A stretch of DNA of 64,000 nt from Harmothoe impar. Lineage: Eukaryota; Annelida; Polychaeta; Phyllodocida; Polynoidae. The DNA is taken from positions 38,470,976 to 38,534,975 of the forward strand of contig OX381718.1 of the NCBI GenBank assembly GCA_947462335.1, given 5' to 3'. Under the pieces are notes generated by a model. It worked only from the letters and a program-made list of their open reading frames with translations. It did no database searches and was not told the origin of the DNA. Positions 12,251-24,609 of the stretch are shown here, in pieces. Position numbers and translations under genes: made by a program. The number at the start of each line of letters is the position of its first letter. Positions within the stretch are counted from its first letter, which is position 1.

Positions 12251-13112
12251 AAGGTATCCAAAATGACAATCTCTTCAAGAAACTGTCAGTTTGGATAGAT
12301 TTTCGTGAATCTCTGTACATGTATGTGCCTCGCCATGTGCCCCCACACATGCATGAACAGATGCCATTACCACCCCAGCTGCTCCGCCACAGAGTCACTC
12401 TGCTGCTAATGAAAACCATGCTCATAAATATGTTCAGGGTTGTTACTCATGTCTCTATACAGTCTACTTGGTCATATCAAGATGTATTTTTAGTCCATGT
12501 CTTGCCCAGTTCGGCTATTATTTCCAATTTCCCCCCATTTAAATCCTGCTGATTTACTTAATCTAAAAGCGGTCGTAAATGGCCCCGTTTTTCCCTCAAA
12601 GATGGATAACTCCGAGAATACTCAGAAAATGTACAAACAGAATGTTTCACAGCATATTTTTGCCAAATATAAGTGATTTAACTCTTCCCCTTCCTCTACC
12701 TCTGCTATTGACATTAGGCAAAATGTTACCCATGACCATTGATGCTATGTTTATCAAGGATTTTGGATACAAAGAATATTGGCCTTTACACAACACATCA
12801 CACTGACCTCAAACAAAATGGCGGCGGTGGCCTGTATTCCCCTATATTAACCCAGCCGCATCGTCCAGTTGTTTTAATGGCTAGTCTCAGTGGGTAATGG
12901 CTCCCTAAGCAGCTGCTCGCCAGGTACCAGTGAGGCAGAACCACTACTGCCCCCTACCGGGATACCAGGTAATCACACTCAAGTACCAGGATGGCTGTCT
13001 TGTCAGCGGACACTTCTGGCCACCTAAATCAAGTCCAGCCTGGTAATGTCCGTGTAAAGTGGCCCTTTAGGGCCGACTCAACATGGCGACCTAACTGGGG
13101 GATCTTGGTGAC
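12251..13112. other. No recognisable gene
   Basis: Anonymous. A YY1-like AAAATGGCGGCGG lies near 12817. The 105-aa and 75-aa frames have no motif. Confidence 0.4.
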
Positions 13113-13320
13113 CGAACCCTCTCAAGGAGCGCATAGTGCTTTAATGCATTGATGCATGAATGAAGCCCTGGCAAGTAACGCGCCAGTGCCGCATATCTTC
13201 TTGAAAGATCGGCATGATGCACGAATGCAGCACAGGAGAGTAGACCCGCTAGGACTGTATAGTCTTGCAACGACAAAGAGGGTAGCATATCAAATCACTA
13301 TGCTGCCCTTAAAGGGCTAA
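13113..13320. mobile_element. MITE of the TTAACCCTTTAAGGACGG family
   Basis: It opens with GAACCCTCTCAAGGAGCGCATAG and closes with ATGCTGCCCTTAAAGGGCTAA. Inside are GATGCATGAATGAAGCCCTG and CGGCATGATGCACGAATGC. Both diverged ends are recognisable. Confidence 0.65.
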
Positions 13321-15239
13321 TGGACAGTCTAGCTGGTGCCATGGAAACCTGCATGACGACTAGTAGTATAGAGATATGATTCAGGGACTACCTCATAATG
13401 TCGGTGCTAAGCTGCTCTTTACAGTCCTGCTTCACAACCACAGGGGACCATAATGATGTCCTTCCCAGTACCACCTTTATTGGTATGGCGACATAATGTG
13501 TGGTATTTGTGGTAATATAGCAACCACATCCCTTGATGCTACCAGATGTTATACCTCATAATAGTCAGTGATGATGAATATATAAAACATCCATTATCAT
13601 GCTCAGCGCTGGTGATCTCCAATCTTAATGTAGGGTCACTGATTTAGCACCACTCACTAATGAAGGAAATGGAAGAGGCATATAGGAGGCACATTTTTGT
13701 TGCGGGGGCAATTAAGGGTTCCACCAGAACCAAAGTTTGGTATACCCCTGCGCATAAAATGTATGTATAGAATTGCATAAATAAGTGGTTTTGAGCATCC
13801 TTTAAGGTTTGGGAACCGTGTGTATTATATTTAAAGGGCCTGGCAAATGTTGGGCGGGCCCAACATATTAAGGCTCCCCCTCCTCTGTGATGGGGGGGGG
13901 GGGGCAGGGGAGGCCCCTATCCCCCCCCCCACACACACACACGTTCTACCCCACTGAGTTGTGGTTTCGTAACCCAAGGTAGGATGTAGGCAATAGACAA
14001 ATGCATAATAATTGTCAGAGCATCCTTGGCTGTTAGTCAGGCCAGGTCTGGCAATGCCTGAACAACAACTTTGTCTACAATTCCCGGTCAGGTTGAAATA
14101 TATCCTCCGATTTGATGCGGTGCTAAAACGTTGGCTTCATTGGAGACATTCAAGGTATCACTTTAAAACAAAAATGATAAATCTGAGGTTTGCAAAACAA
14201 CAAATACAAACAAAAACATATTTGTGACCAGCATCCTCCCACTGTGTTTGATAGGATGCAATATTTTCCATCGGTTCAATTTAATATTAGATATCCTTCT
14301 TACCTTTAAATCGTCCAGTAGCCCAGTTAATCCTTATGGGGTTATTAGCTGCAAGAGAAATGAATAAACACTAGTAGGTTATTTTGTGCAATACATAGAC
14401 AAAGGTTCACGAGAATCGTCACAACTGATATTACCAGCTGATTACCATCAGCGGTCAATAATTTGAGTATACTTTTGTAATTATTTGATGAGATTACTCT
14501 GTACATTGATTTAAAATAAAAGTTCAAGTGGGGAGCCAGTAGAATTTGCTCGGTCAAAGTATTTTATTTTATTTATTTTTATTTATTTATAGACCGTGAG
14601 ATACTGAGCAGGGTTACATAGTGGGGATGCAATAGAACTTTCTTTTTGTTATATTTTTTATGATAAACATGATAAAATATAGGCATATTTGGTATCAAAT
14701 TAAAGCTTTTACTGGCAGTTATGCAATGGGGTAGAAATAACTTACAATTTTCCCACTTTCAAAGATCAATTAATTCTTAACTAAACAAATTTGAATTTTG
14801 GTCACCGAAAACATATATAATCCTATACATTTTAGCCCGTGAATTATAAATAAATAAATATATATGACCCTTTTACACACAATGGTCACTGTTACTGCTT
14901 GCTGTGGATTAGAAGGGATGATGTTGGCCATAAGACAGTGTAGAAAACCCTTCATTGAAAACCCAGGGCAATAGAGTAACGTCATTATGATGACCTGGGT
15001 CGTCGTCATAATGAATAATGGCAGGTGGCAGTACTGTCCTCTGGAGAGTGGTGTATGCATATAGTCTCTACTTAGTGTACGATGGCGCCAAAAGTATAGA
15101 GACCACTCTGCTCCCTGTCACCAGTTTATGGCTCATGATAAAAAGAGCTATGCCGATACTGGGTGGCAGCATGTGCCAGTACATACCCAATGTGCAATAG
15201 CATAGGGTAGTCATTGGGACAGCCCCTGGACTTGAGAAT
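13321..15239. other. No recognisable gene; homopolymer and TTTA tracts
   Basis: G- and C-runs followed by (CA)n lie at about 13888-13942, and a TTTA-rich tract at 14560-14592. Small ORFs have no motif. Confidence 0.45.
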
Positions 15240-15395
15240 TGTTATTACTGATGACTTTAGGTCTTCAAATTGACAATTCCTAAATCAACAACCTTGAGGT
15301 AGTCATTTTGACAACCCAATTAATGTGACTACCTAAGGTCGTCATTGTGACTACCTAAAGTTGTCATTTTAGGTAGTGTCAAAATGACGACCATG
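15240..15395. repeat. Cluster of short inverted repeats around TAGTCATTTTGAC
   Basis: Repeated forward and inverted copies of GGTAGTCATTTTGACAACC, GTCGTCATTGTGACTACCT and TTGTCATTTTAGGTAGT. The block can fold into several alternative hairpins. It may be a decayed foldback element; the boundaries are uncertain. Confidence 0.45.
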
Positions 15396-16195
15396 AGGCT
15401 TTCAGTGTTCGAAGGATCTCGAGAAGTACTGTATAGAGATATGGCCTAATTTGTAAGTGTTGTCATCTTAGCCCCTGGATGGCTACCCATATTGCTCCAG
15501 AATGAGATTATCTAGGCTTCTGCTTGTCCAAAGGCCATGTTTCTAGATATCATGGGTTCATAGGGCTGACCTTGATTGTGCTGAGGGCGTTGTGAGGGCC
15601 GAATCTTACAGAGGCAGGGTAGAAATGTGCAGCAAATCCCTTTTTTTCCTAGGTGGAAAATATTTGTTTGTATGTTTGTACATCTTATTACAAATGTCAT
15701 GCATGCAACCATGGTCTTATTGAGGTAGATACCCACTGAAAATCAAATGGTGATACAAGTGTGATCGTCAGTAATGAATCTTTAATTATAAGTCCTCAAA
15801 TTGGCTCGATTGGACATGTTGTTGTCATGGCAACCACTTTCTCTTGTAAATATGATAAATGATACAAACCTCCACAATGAGCATCAATGTTGCCCATAGA
15901 AGGATATCAACCATAGGTACACCCCATACATCTTATCCATCGAAGGAATATTTTGGTGTTCTTGGATTGCTTCCGGGCCAAGTGGTAATTTAGCGACAGC
16001 ACTTTTCCATTTCAGCCTAGTATCTTAGACACATGTTGAGCTCTGACTCATATGGACTTCCAGAAGCGAGGTTACAATCTCTAACCTGCTAAATGACCTT
16101 AAATCTCAAAGATCCCAATTAGCACTAATTGAAATAACTAATTATATCTATTTACTTGGAAATGCTATATCATTAACCATGGATAGGTTTGGGCT

Positions 16196-16350
16196 GGCAG
16201 CTGTGAAGGGTTTCAAGATAGGACATGTAAACTGCAGAAGTCTTAATGAAGAGACAAGACTGGTTCTTGGGTATATGCTGCCTCACAGAGACATGGCTTG
16301 ATGAGACACACAGCGATGCTAACATCCTCTGGTCAGGCAGGCACAAACAC
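16196..16350 (+). pseudogene. Decayed LINE endonuclease (APE-type) fragment
   Basis: Two short peptides in nearby frames match the N-terminal signature of the apurinic-type endonuclease of non-LTR retrotransposons. At 16209-16250 the DNA reads GFKIGHVNCRSLNE (compare the family's 'hxNxRSL' strand). At 16276-16326 a different frame reads CCLTETWLDETHSDANI (the 'LTETWL' motif with the catalytic Glu). The spacing of the two is close to that in real enzymes, but a frame change and stop codons separate them, so the copy is dead. The rest of the LINE is not recognisable on either side. In a live element this domain nicks the target DNA to prime reverse transcription. It is unlikely to be the missing 5' part of the LINE at 58 kb, which lies 42 kb away. 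Confidence 0.6.
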
Positions 16351-17688
16351 ATTTGCATATAAGACATCTTGCTGACCAAAACCGACATCATTAAATGATG
16401 TCATCACCCATCACAGAATTATGTATAAAAGATGACATTTACCACGAGTTTTGTTAGTTAGGATCCGACAATGTAGATATCTTTAAGAAAAGATGTAGCA
16501 GCAATCTTGAGGACTGTTGCTGAGCCATCTTCAGAATCAGAAGATGAACATGCCCAGTGGACCTATACCCCTAGCTATGTCACCTTGTTTACCATACCCA
16601 CGTCTAGAATACCCTTACCCTTTCCGCAGCTTAAAGCTTTTCCCTGAGATATGAAGAAACATCAGTAATTTTTATTGGGGTGTAAATCAAACCACAAAAA
16701 CCACAACCTGTATATACAATTTATATATCTTTTTCCTTGTGACTAATTGCCCTTTACTGTCTATGATTAACCTGTTTGGTTGTTTGATTGCTTGAAACCT
16801 ATTCTTGTCACTGACTGAGACATATTTATTATACGTCTAATGATGTCAACTGATGTCAAATCTATGTAAACAAAACACCCCCTACAGGTGTAGCTGCTCA
16901 TCATGCAAATAGTTTATTCTATTTCCTAATCTGGCTATAAAGAGCCAATTATACTGTTGGACTAAAGCAGTATCACCTCAGATACAAGCAATGAATACTG
17001 CTCCCTCACGCTTATCTGGACACTAATATGAACAATAGACATGAGCCAAATTAATATAATATTATGGATAACTGCTACACGTTAGACACATTGGTCAAAT
17101 TACATGTAATTATATATGAGCTTAATTAATATAGTCATTTACTCGTTGATATATGATCCTACAAGCTTTTTTAAAGGGTACGAATAAAAACATCACATGA
17201 ATTGCTCTATAATTTAAAAATAATTTGTAATAAAAGAGTCTTGTTCAGAGCTCACTGAAATGAAGAAAATTAGTACAGAACACTGTCACTTCAATGTGAA
17301 GATCCCTACTTTGCAGAAAGTTGTAGTTTCAATATGGCGAGTTAATCACTTTTAAATTATGGTTTATACATTAATTATAGCTTGTAAATGACCTGTAAGA
17401 ATTATTTGAGATAGTATCAATTAACCATAAGGGCCCGGACGCTTACAGATTTTAATACCACTGTACTTCCCCTCCCCCCGCTTATTCAAGAAGGATGCTT
17501 ATTTGAATATCAGGCGTTTACAGCAGCCATTACGGTATGCTAGAGCACCTGCTGAGCTTCTGTCTGGATTACTTGATGTGATGCCAGAATGTGCCTTTAC
17601 ATCTGGTCACACATTGGGTAGAAGAAACCGCTGTCATTGGTATGCAGGCACATTGAGAGGAAAGCTGGCCATGGATACTATTATCATA
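16351..17688. other. AT-rich stretch with a decayed GCGCTTAT-family MITE remnant
   Basis: Around 17430-17540, GGGCCCGGACGCTTACAG and GCAGCCATTACGGTA resemble the ends of the MITE at 57717-57912. No gene is recognised in the rest. Confidence 0.35.
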
Positions 17689-17988
17689 AGGCCTAAAAAG
17701 GTTTGTTTCAGGTCAAAACAGGGCCGACCCTTCGGGTTTTTATGCAATTTTGAAGACATTTTCATATTTTACCCTTTTTTGGTCAATTATAGGGTCTTCG
17801 GAGAGGCTGGCTAGTACTTCCATGTTTTAAAGGCGCACTCAACCCAGGACCTAACCCTGCCGAGTTTTGTACGCAAATGACGTCGTGGGTTCAGTGCGCC
17901 TTTAAAAAGAGGTAAGAAAATCCGACCTACCGACCGTACATAATTATTCTTGCCATGTTACCTGAAACGTACCTCTTTTTTTTTGCCT
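17689..17988. mobile_element. MITE with AGGCC-AAAAAGG-TTTCAGGT ends, carrying a nested MITE
   Basis: The ends AGGCCTAAAAAGGTTTGTTT and its diverged complement (TTACCTGAAACGTACC through TTTTGCCT) match the copy at 32093-32296. Shared interior words include GAGAGGCTGG, TAGTACTTTCATG or TAGTACTTCCATG, and GACCTACCGACC. A 75-bp palindromic element interrupts it at 17829-17903. Confidence 0.75.
17829..17903. mobile_element. 75-bp palindromic MITE nested in the 17689 MITE
   Basis: Ends AAAGGCGCACTCAACCCA and TGGGTTCAGTGCGCCTTT are inverted repeats flanked by T and A runs. The sister MITE at 32 kb lacks this block at the corresponding point (about 32216-32235), which gives a filled-site/empty-site comparison inside one window. 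Confidence 0.75.
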
Positions 17989-19859
17989 GAACAGTCAACC
18001 ATGACTTCCTCAGTGTGTATAATGCCCAGGGTATCTCTGTACCACACCAATATGTATACACACTGTACCATTGGGTTCTTTAGGTGCCAAAGGAAAGGAC
18101 CTGCTGTGTAGAGTACCATTGTAACTTGCAAGCCACCCATTCTATTCTCAGCATGCAGTATTAATCCTAGACCACTGGTATACTGTGAAGCATACCATCT
18201 TCTATGAGCATCAATATCATATGGAATGTCTGATTATCTAGCAAATAGTTCTCCTTCGATGTTATATTAGCTTACTTCTCCGATGTTTCTTTACACAAGT
18301 GTGATCATTTAATGCACTGGCTGGTCGAAGCGCTCGGTGCTTATTAACTTTAATACAACTGTATGCCCTTATCCTTTGGGACCAGCTTTCAATTAATTAA
18401 TACTTATTTTGATACCAGTTATGTTTTAATTATGAAGTATTATCAGATTATTATCCCCTCCCTTCCCTATACTCGCCCCCTCCCCCCCCTTTCCCTCCTT
18501 TCTCACCCTGCCACGTACCCTACCTTACCCCCTGCCTTTGTTCCTCTCACCTTCCGCTGTGACCTTTACATGAGAGGGGGGGGGGGTAAGCAGGCCACAC
18601 AGATGCAGCACAAACCAGACTTGTACAAACTCCCTCATTAAGATAACACAATTTCAAAACTGGCGCTGGCTGCTCTGGTGGTTGGTTGTAGAATTACCAG
18701 TAACACAGAGTACCTACTGCAGGTCTTCAATACTGCTGGTGGATGCAAAAAGAACAACCCTTGTTAACATCGTGGGCCAGGAAAGTAGACCTAGGATTCC
18801 CCAAATAAGATATCACCCTACACATGGTTGAAATAGTACTATACATTATATGCGTATGAAAGATGGGTTTGACCTATTTATTTATGAATAACATTAAATT
18901 TTCATGTAAGTGTTAATGAACATCCAGCCAACAATATGTATTATAATTAATCGCAGAATGTCATACAAAAATGTAATTAATATAATACATAGCTGAACCC
19001 GAACTCAAAATGCATCTCATGCTTTAGAATAGTATGAAGCTAGGGTGAGGACAATGGCCAGTCTACCAACGTGTACCTCTTACCAGTGTTGGAGGGATCC
19101 ACCTGAAAAATCGGACTGGATTCCTCATCATTTTTCATACCCTGTCGCCGATGGTAAATGCTGACCGGGCCCTCTGCCCAACGCCCATGACCCCCTGACA
19201 TTTTACCAATAGGTCACCCTCCAATCCTGCCTGCCCACTCCTTCTCAGCCAAATCGCTGCCTTCCGGAGTCGCGCGCATCACCTAGCAACCCCGCGGTGG
19301 CCATGTTTATAGGGGTGTCGCCGGATGACGACAGTGCCACTGTAGCAGTAGTAGTAGTGGTAGGAGAGGGAACTAATATGGGCTGTAATCAGTGAGACAA
19401 CAAGATGCCTCCACGAGAGATTTACACATGTAATACCAGTTCTAGCCATCAGGTGGTCTCTTATGTGCAAACATGTTCAAATTCTTTTCAAATATTGATC
19501 TAGACTTCTTTGTGATGTTGAATACAATAGACCAATATGGAAAATTCCACTTTTGGTGCAATGTGGACATAATGTTCTGAAGCCTAAATTGGTATATATT
19601 TGGTTCTTAATGATGGCTATCACAACACGATTTTCATTCTAAATAAATTCGAAAACAATGAGTTTCAGAGCCTATTATCATTGGGATTGGGCAGCCAATG
19701 TATATTCGGGAAGCCTCTGTAATAACTTCTCAAATGCTAGAAGTGATATCTGCTATTTAGATACTTCAATACAGAGCCCATGATTGCAATTTTAGCATGT
19801 TCTTTCTTATTACCCTTTACATGCATCCTAGTGCTTGAATCTACTCTGACCTCCTGTCT
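17989..19859. other. No recognisable gene
   Basis: A pyrimidine-rich tract lies at about 18458-18550 with a G-run at 18576. Sequence at 19515-19690 (GAATACAATAGACCAATATG, TTTTCATTCTAAAT) resembles 29725-29900, suggesting a shared old repeat of unknown class. Confidence 0.4.
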
Positions 19860-20066
19860 CTATAGTGCATGGATGCAGCCCTGGTGATTAACTCGGCAGT
19901 GCTGTATCCATGCATTATCCACCCCTCTGGGTTTATCCACCCCCAAAGGGTCAGCATGATGCTTGAACGCAGGTGGCCGGTGAATTATCAGCCAGGGCTG
20001 CATTCATGCATTAGGACATTAAATATAGATGACACCTGAGGTATCATAAGACCATTAAAGGGTTAA
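19860..20066. mobile_element. MITE of the TTAACCCTTTAAGGACGG family
   Basis: The left end is eroded. The core GTGCATGGATGCAGCCCTGG and the mirrored CCAGGGCTGCATTCATGCAT are present. The right end is ATTAAAGGGTTAAC. Confidence 0.6.
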
Positions 20067-20879
20067 CTTAGCCCTCTATGAATGTCCCCTTGTTGCTGCC
20101 ATACACAGACCACTCATCTTCCCTCAGACGTATGGAAAGGCCCTGTGTTCATTCATTATGTTATTTCTATTATGAGCAGCTCAAGTAGCTCTTATGTCCA
20201 CTTATCACCAGCACCCACCCTTATTACTGCCACATCCTGTACCTGCCTGCCAAACCTTGTCAACATGCTGATATTACTCTGCTGCACAACAATAAAATAA
20301 AACAGTGGGTACATCCCTTTAGTCATATTATAGTTCCCCTCACAAATACCAGGGGGTGTCTGGACGAGGTAGAGTCTGCGATAATGTTCCATCTGTATGC
20401 AACTTGCTCCTGCGACAACCACATATGTATGTATACGCTGGAGTAGGAAGGTCGCGTGAGAACTTGGCTCTGATCTCGGAGCGCAGCTCGTTTTCTGGCA
20501 AATCATACTGTGCGGGGGGTATGGTGCCAGCCTAATTCTCGCCAGATATTCCGAGATCAGAACCAATATGGCCACACACACCTGAGTATCCAAATTTATC
20601 GTAAGACCTTCCCCAAGCTGGCTTGAGCTCATGTGCAAATATCATCTATATATATGGAGGTTGTGATACTGAAGACCGTAACAGCACGTAGTCACAGAAG
20701 TTATTGCGGTCTGTTATGATCGGACTCTAGTCCTGGCCACCAATTAATTACAACAGCAAGGACTATGAATCAAGCCCTACCCTGCATGAGTAACCCGACT
20801 CCACACGCACACCGCCAGCCTCCCCCCTATTAGTCAGATAACAGGTTGTTTGATCATTTTATTGCAGAACAAGCAGAAC

Positions 20880-20912
<33 letters not shown>

Positions 20913-21899
20913 CCCCACCCTCCATGGCCACACACCAGAGACATCCGGTGTCTACCCAGCATGCTATTGTCCAGCTTCCTGTTGTAGAGATAGGAAAGGG
21001 TCATTGTCGTTGTAGAACATGTTTTAACACTTTGATTATGATATATAGAGCTTTAATGGGTCCCTTTTGTCAACATGATACAGGAATGTGGAGCCCTGTG
21101 GTGTAAATCGTCAGTGTTGTATTCATGCATCATCCTAAAGCTAGACCAGTTTATTGCACTCCCAAAGGTCAGCACAATGTATCAATAGAGATGGGAGATG
21201 CATGTTGCTGGAAGGCAAGCACTGCTGAAATAAAGTAAGAAGAGACGTTTCCCTGTATAACCTTATACTGAACAAGTCTGGGCCCTGGGTTCCAGGTACA
21301 TGTGAGTCTCCTATTGCATTGGAGCAATTCTCGGAAGCATTTCTCTGGATGCTAAGGGGAGGGCCGGAGGGCAAGGGGTCTAGAAAAGTCACCTCTTTGC
21401 TATTGTCTCTTCAAACAATCTAACTCCTCTCCAGGATAGTGTCCTTATCAGGTGTGAGATCTGTGTGGTGTAGGTACTGCTCCCAAGAATAGGAAGCTGT
21501 CTTTGGCATACATGGAAGGGAATCTCCCACAAGATGGCGCTGCAGCCTATAACCCTTATAACAAGGCGGCAACACACACCCCTTAATCAGCGTTCACCCA
21601 GCGTCTACCCAGCATGCAACAGTGGATAGACCTAGTGGCGCCCTCCTGGCGGCGGTGAGTGCATTGATACCATTATAAGGAGAAGAGTGCTATGGCCTAT
21701 AGTAGGTTATACTACAGCATACTTTTAGGATTTTCTTTGAATAACCCTCAAGAATTATGCCATCATTTGTTGTAGTCGTGTTTCCAGGAGTACATTAATG
21801 CATCCTGCTGACCCTTCATGCTGATATTGTTTTACTGTTTCCTATAACTGTCAAGGCATTCTTATCATTCTATTCCAGGAAATAGTGCGGGGATAAGGT
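20067..21899. other. No recognisable gene; C-run and (CA)n at 20879-20911; MITE fragment
   Basis: A fragment of the CATGAATGCAG MITE family is visible at about 21105-21190. The open frame at 20192-20638 (minus, 148 codons) has no domain I recognise and no codon signal I can defend. Confidence 0.4.
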
Positions 21900-22152
21900 C
21901 AGTTAAGCTAGCCTTTTATGGCTACATAATACTTTAATGCATTATGTCATGTGTTATCACGATGCATTAATGCAGACCTTCTACTCACCAGGACTGCATC
22001 CATCCAATATAATAATCATTATCCCTACACGGGAGGGCACGATGCATATGTACCAGTGTATACATAGAGTTAGTTGCCAAGGCTGTAAATATGAGTCATG
22101 GTCACAAATGAGCATAATGCATTAAAGCATCATGCGGTACTTAAGGGGCTAG
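21900..22152. mobile_element. MITE of the TTAACCCTTTAAGGACGG family (diverged)
   Basis: Diverged ends AGTTAAGCTAGCC and GGTACTTAAGGGGCTA. Internal TTAATGCATTATG and GCATTAAAGCATCATGCGG follow the family pattern. Confidence 0.5.
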
Positions 22153-22182
22153 CCTTGGTCAGGTAGGTGTCAATGCTGCCCG

Positions 22183-22634
22183 TGTTAGAGAAATCTAACA
22201 CCCTTTTTAGGCCTCAAATCGAAATTAGTGTGGGCCTCAAATGTAGACACTCCCCTCAATCCCCCCCCCCCTCCCAGAAGTGAAAACCAGTCCAACAACT
22301 GACCAGCCAACCCCTCCCCCCCCCCCATACACAGCAAGGTCTATATGGAGACCCAGCTTATGCTACTTATGTAACACCACCACATATAACCCCTCTGTCC
22401 ACCCCACCTCCAGGGAGAGAGGCCAGGAGACCACCGGAGAGGGCATACCTCCAGCAGTCCCACACACCCCCACTCACACACCCAGGGGGGCACAGCATGG
22501 AGGCTAACACAGGAGGAAACCACACCTACAATTGAAGGTATATACTGTTTACTGTTGGCTGAGTGTCTTTACATATAACTTCTCACACCACTATTCCTAT
22601 ACAGGGAATGAACTTTGTAATAAAAACTAGTACT
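22183..22634. repeat. 452-bp repeat, copy 1 (LTR-like or other dispersed repeat)
   Basis: It starts with an 18-bp palindrome (TGTTAGAGAAATCTAACA) and ends TTGTAATAAAAACTAGTACT, with a polyadenylation-like AATAAA just before the end. It is nearly identical to 31010-31459, differing mainly in C-run length. Both copies have the same orientation and lie on either side of the gag remnant at 24.6-26.4 kb, as LTRs would. However, I see no TG...CA ends, primer-binding site, polypurine tract or matching target duplication, so LTR identity is not shown. Confidence 0.7.
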
Positions 22635-22850
22635 GCATGATGCATGAATGCAGCATTGTTTATGGTTTGGGAGGGAGTGCCCACATGCTTTATCTGTACA
22701 GGCATATTCAAAAAAAAAAGAGAGACAAATCACGTTATACTCGATTACACCCGGACCGTTAAATATACAGCACTGAGACGGCCACCAATGAAAACGGGAC
22801 ACTCTGGCCTTTAAATTGATATAAAGAACATGGGTGCAGCCCCATTGGCT

Positions 22851-23107
22851 GAATTTTGCCAAGCATATTTCTAAAAAGGCCTACATCTCCACTATCTGAC
22901 TTTTGCCAAGCATATTTCTAAAAAGGCCTACATCTCCACTATCTGACTTTTGCCAAGCATATTTCTAAAAAGGCCTACATCTCCACTATCTGACTTTTGC
23001 CAAGCATATTTCTAAAAAGGCCTACATCTCCACTATCTGACTTTTGCCAAGCATATTTCTAAAAAGGCCTACATCTCCACTATCTGACTTTTGCCAAGCA
23101 TATTTTA
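22851..23107. repeat. 47-bp tandem repeat, about 5 copies
   Basis: The unit begins TGCCAAGCATATTTCTAAAA and repeats at 22857, 22904, 22951, 22998, 23045 and 23092 (last copy partial) with almost no divergence. There are no unique spacers, so it is not a CRISPR array. The high uniformity suggests recent expansion. Confidence 0.9.
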
Positions 23108-23224
23108 AAGACAAATCCTACATGATTCATGGACTATATCTATCAAGAAATTTCAGTTGGACAGCCACACCCCTATACAAGTTCAAACCTGTACCCTCTT
23201 ATACCTGTCATTACCACACCCACA

Positions 23225-23560
23225 TGCAATTTAGGAACATGTACTTTTGGGGAATCACCAGGTATTTTGAAGGATAACAAGGCATAATCAGGATGAACAT
23301 GTACTTTAGGGATGAACATGTAATTCCGGGGGATCACCAGGTATTTTGAAGGATAACAAGGCATAATCAGGATGAACATGTACTTAAGGGATGAACATGT
23401 ATTTGGGAGGATCAACAGGTATTTTCAGGGATAACGAGGCATTATCAGGATCAGCATGCACTTTAGGAATATGTACATGTACTTTGAGAGATCAAAATAT
23501 ATAATGCAGGATCAGCTTGTACTTTGGGGGATGAACATGTATTTGGGGATCAACATGGAG
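23225..23560. repeat. Imperfect ~79-bp tandem repeat
   Basis: Recurring blocks GGATCACCAGGTATTTTGAA, GGATAACAAGGCATAATCAG and GGATGAACATGTACTT appear at about 79-bp spacing and become more diverged to the right. Confidence 0.7.
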
Positions 23561-24609
23561 AATGCAGATCAAAGTGATTATTGAGATCAACATAAGACAT
23601 TGCCCCCCCTCTTGCTACTAAATACCCACCCCACCAGATAAGACCAATGCAGGACTACCACTTAAAGCAGATCGGGCTCAGGGCCAAGGCTAGACCTGTC
23701 TTTTGGGGGATCAGCTGGGGCTGGGCACACTGTACAGCCTAAGGGATCTGTGGGATGGTGCAACTCAGGAGGGAGTTAGGTCATTAGCTATCAGGCAGTC
23801 TTTATTATCCCCTGTAGTTAACCCTAAGCCCCTTGGGAAGGGACAGCAATGGGTCACCACTGGGAAATGGCCTCCATCTCAAGGCTTGCTGGGGGACCAC
23901 TACCCATCCAACCACCAGTTGCACTCCAGACACCACAGAGCCCACATCAAGCAGCAACACTCCTCAGTACTCCTGTACCACTGCTGCCAGCACTCCACCC
24001 CTTCAGGTCTTATGCTCCTCTGCCCTGCCACACTGAACCAAACATCAGCATCTTCAGCACCACAAAGGTTGGATATGCAATTCATACATTACCACATAGA
24101 CTTTCTTATTTCTGACTGCCCACATTGGATATAGATGGAAACAATATTATAGGCATGCACACCCCTACTGTATACAGATGCCTAGATGCCTCCTGGTACT
24201 GAGGCATGCCCTGCTGCATCCCTCCCCCATGTCATTACAAGACTAGCTGACTTGCAGGTATGCTGTCACCACTGCACCATATGACAGGGAATTGCCTTAT
24301 TACTACAGGGAATTAAGTTAGTGCTCTCACCTTAATAGGCTGCGAGAGGTGTGACCTGCCAGTACAACTCAAATAGTGCCTATTATCCCAGCATCTTCAC
24401 CTACACCACATAGATAGGGCTTACAACTTGCACAAACTGCTAAACCATACACACATCCATTTCACAATTTAACACTGACACTACATTTAAAAGAACACAC
24501 ATGTTACATTGTTAAGCGTGCGGTGCAGGACAGACAAAGAAGGCACATAGCTGGCGACTTTGCTTACCTATCACACTAGGTCCAGGAGATAATAGGGCAG
24601 GCAGTCATT
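23561..24609. other. Leader region upstream of the gag remnant, no gene recognised
   Basis: A 143-codon frame at 23703-24134 has no motif. Just upstream of the gag start, near 24552, TGGCGACTTTGC resembles the TGGCGAC start of many gypsy primer-binding sites, preceded by AAGGCACA. That would place the end of an unidentified 5' LTR near 24546. This is a suggestion only. Confidence 0.3.

Noticed and set aside
20192..20638. 148-codon minus-strand frame as a gene
   Set aside because: No domain pattern, codon bias or conserved motif, and a MITE family member lies close by. It could be chance.
22851..23107. CRISPR array
   Set aside because: Repeats abut with no variable spacers, and the context is an animal-type genome with retrotransposons.
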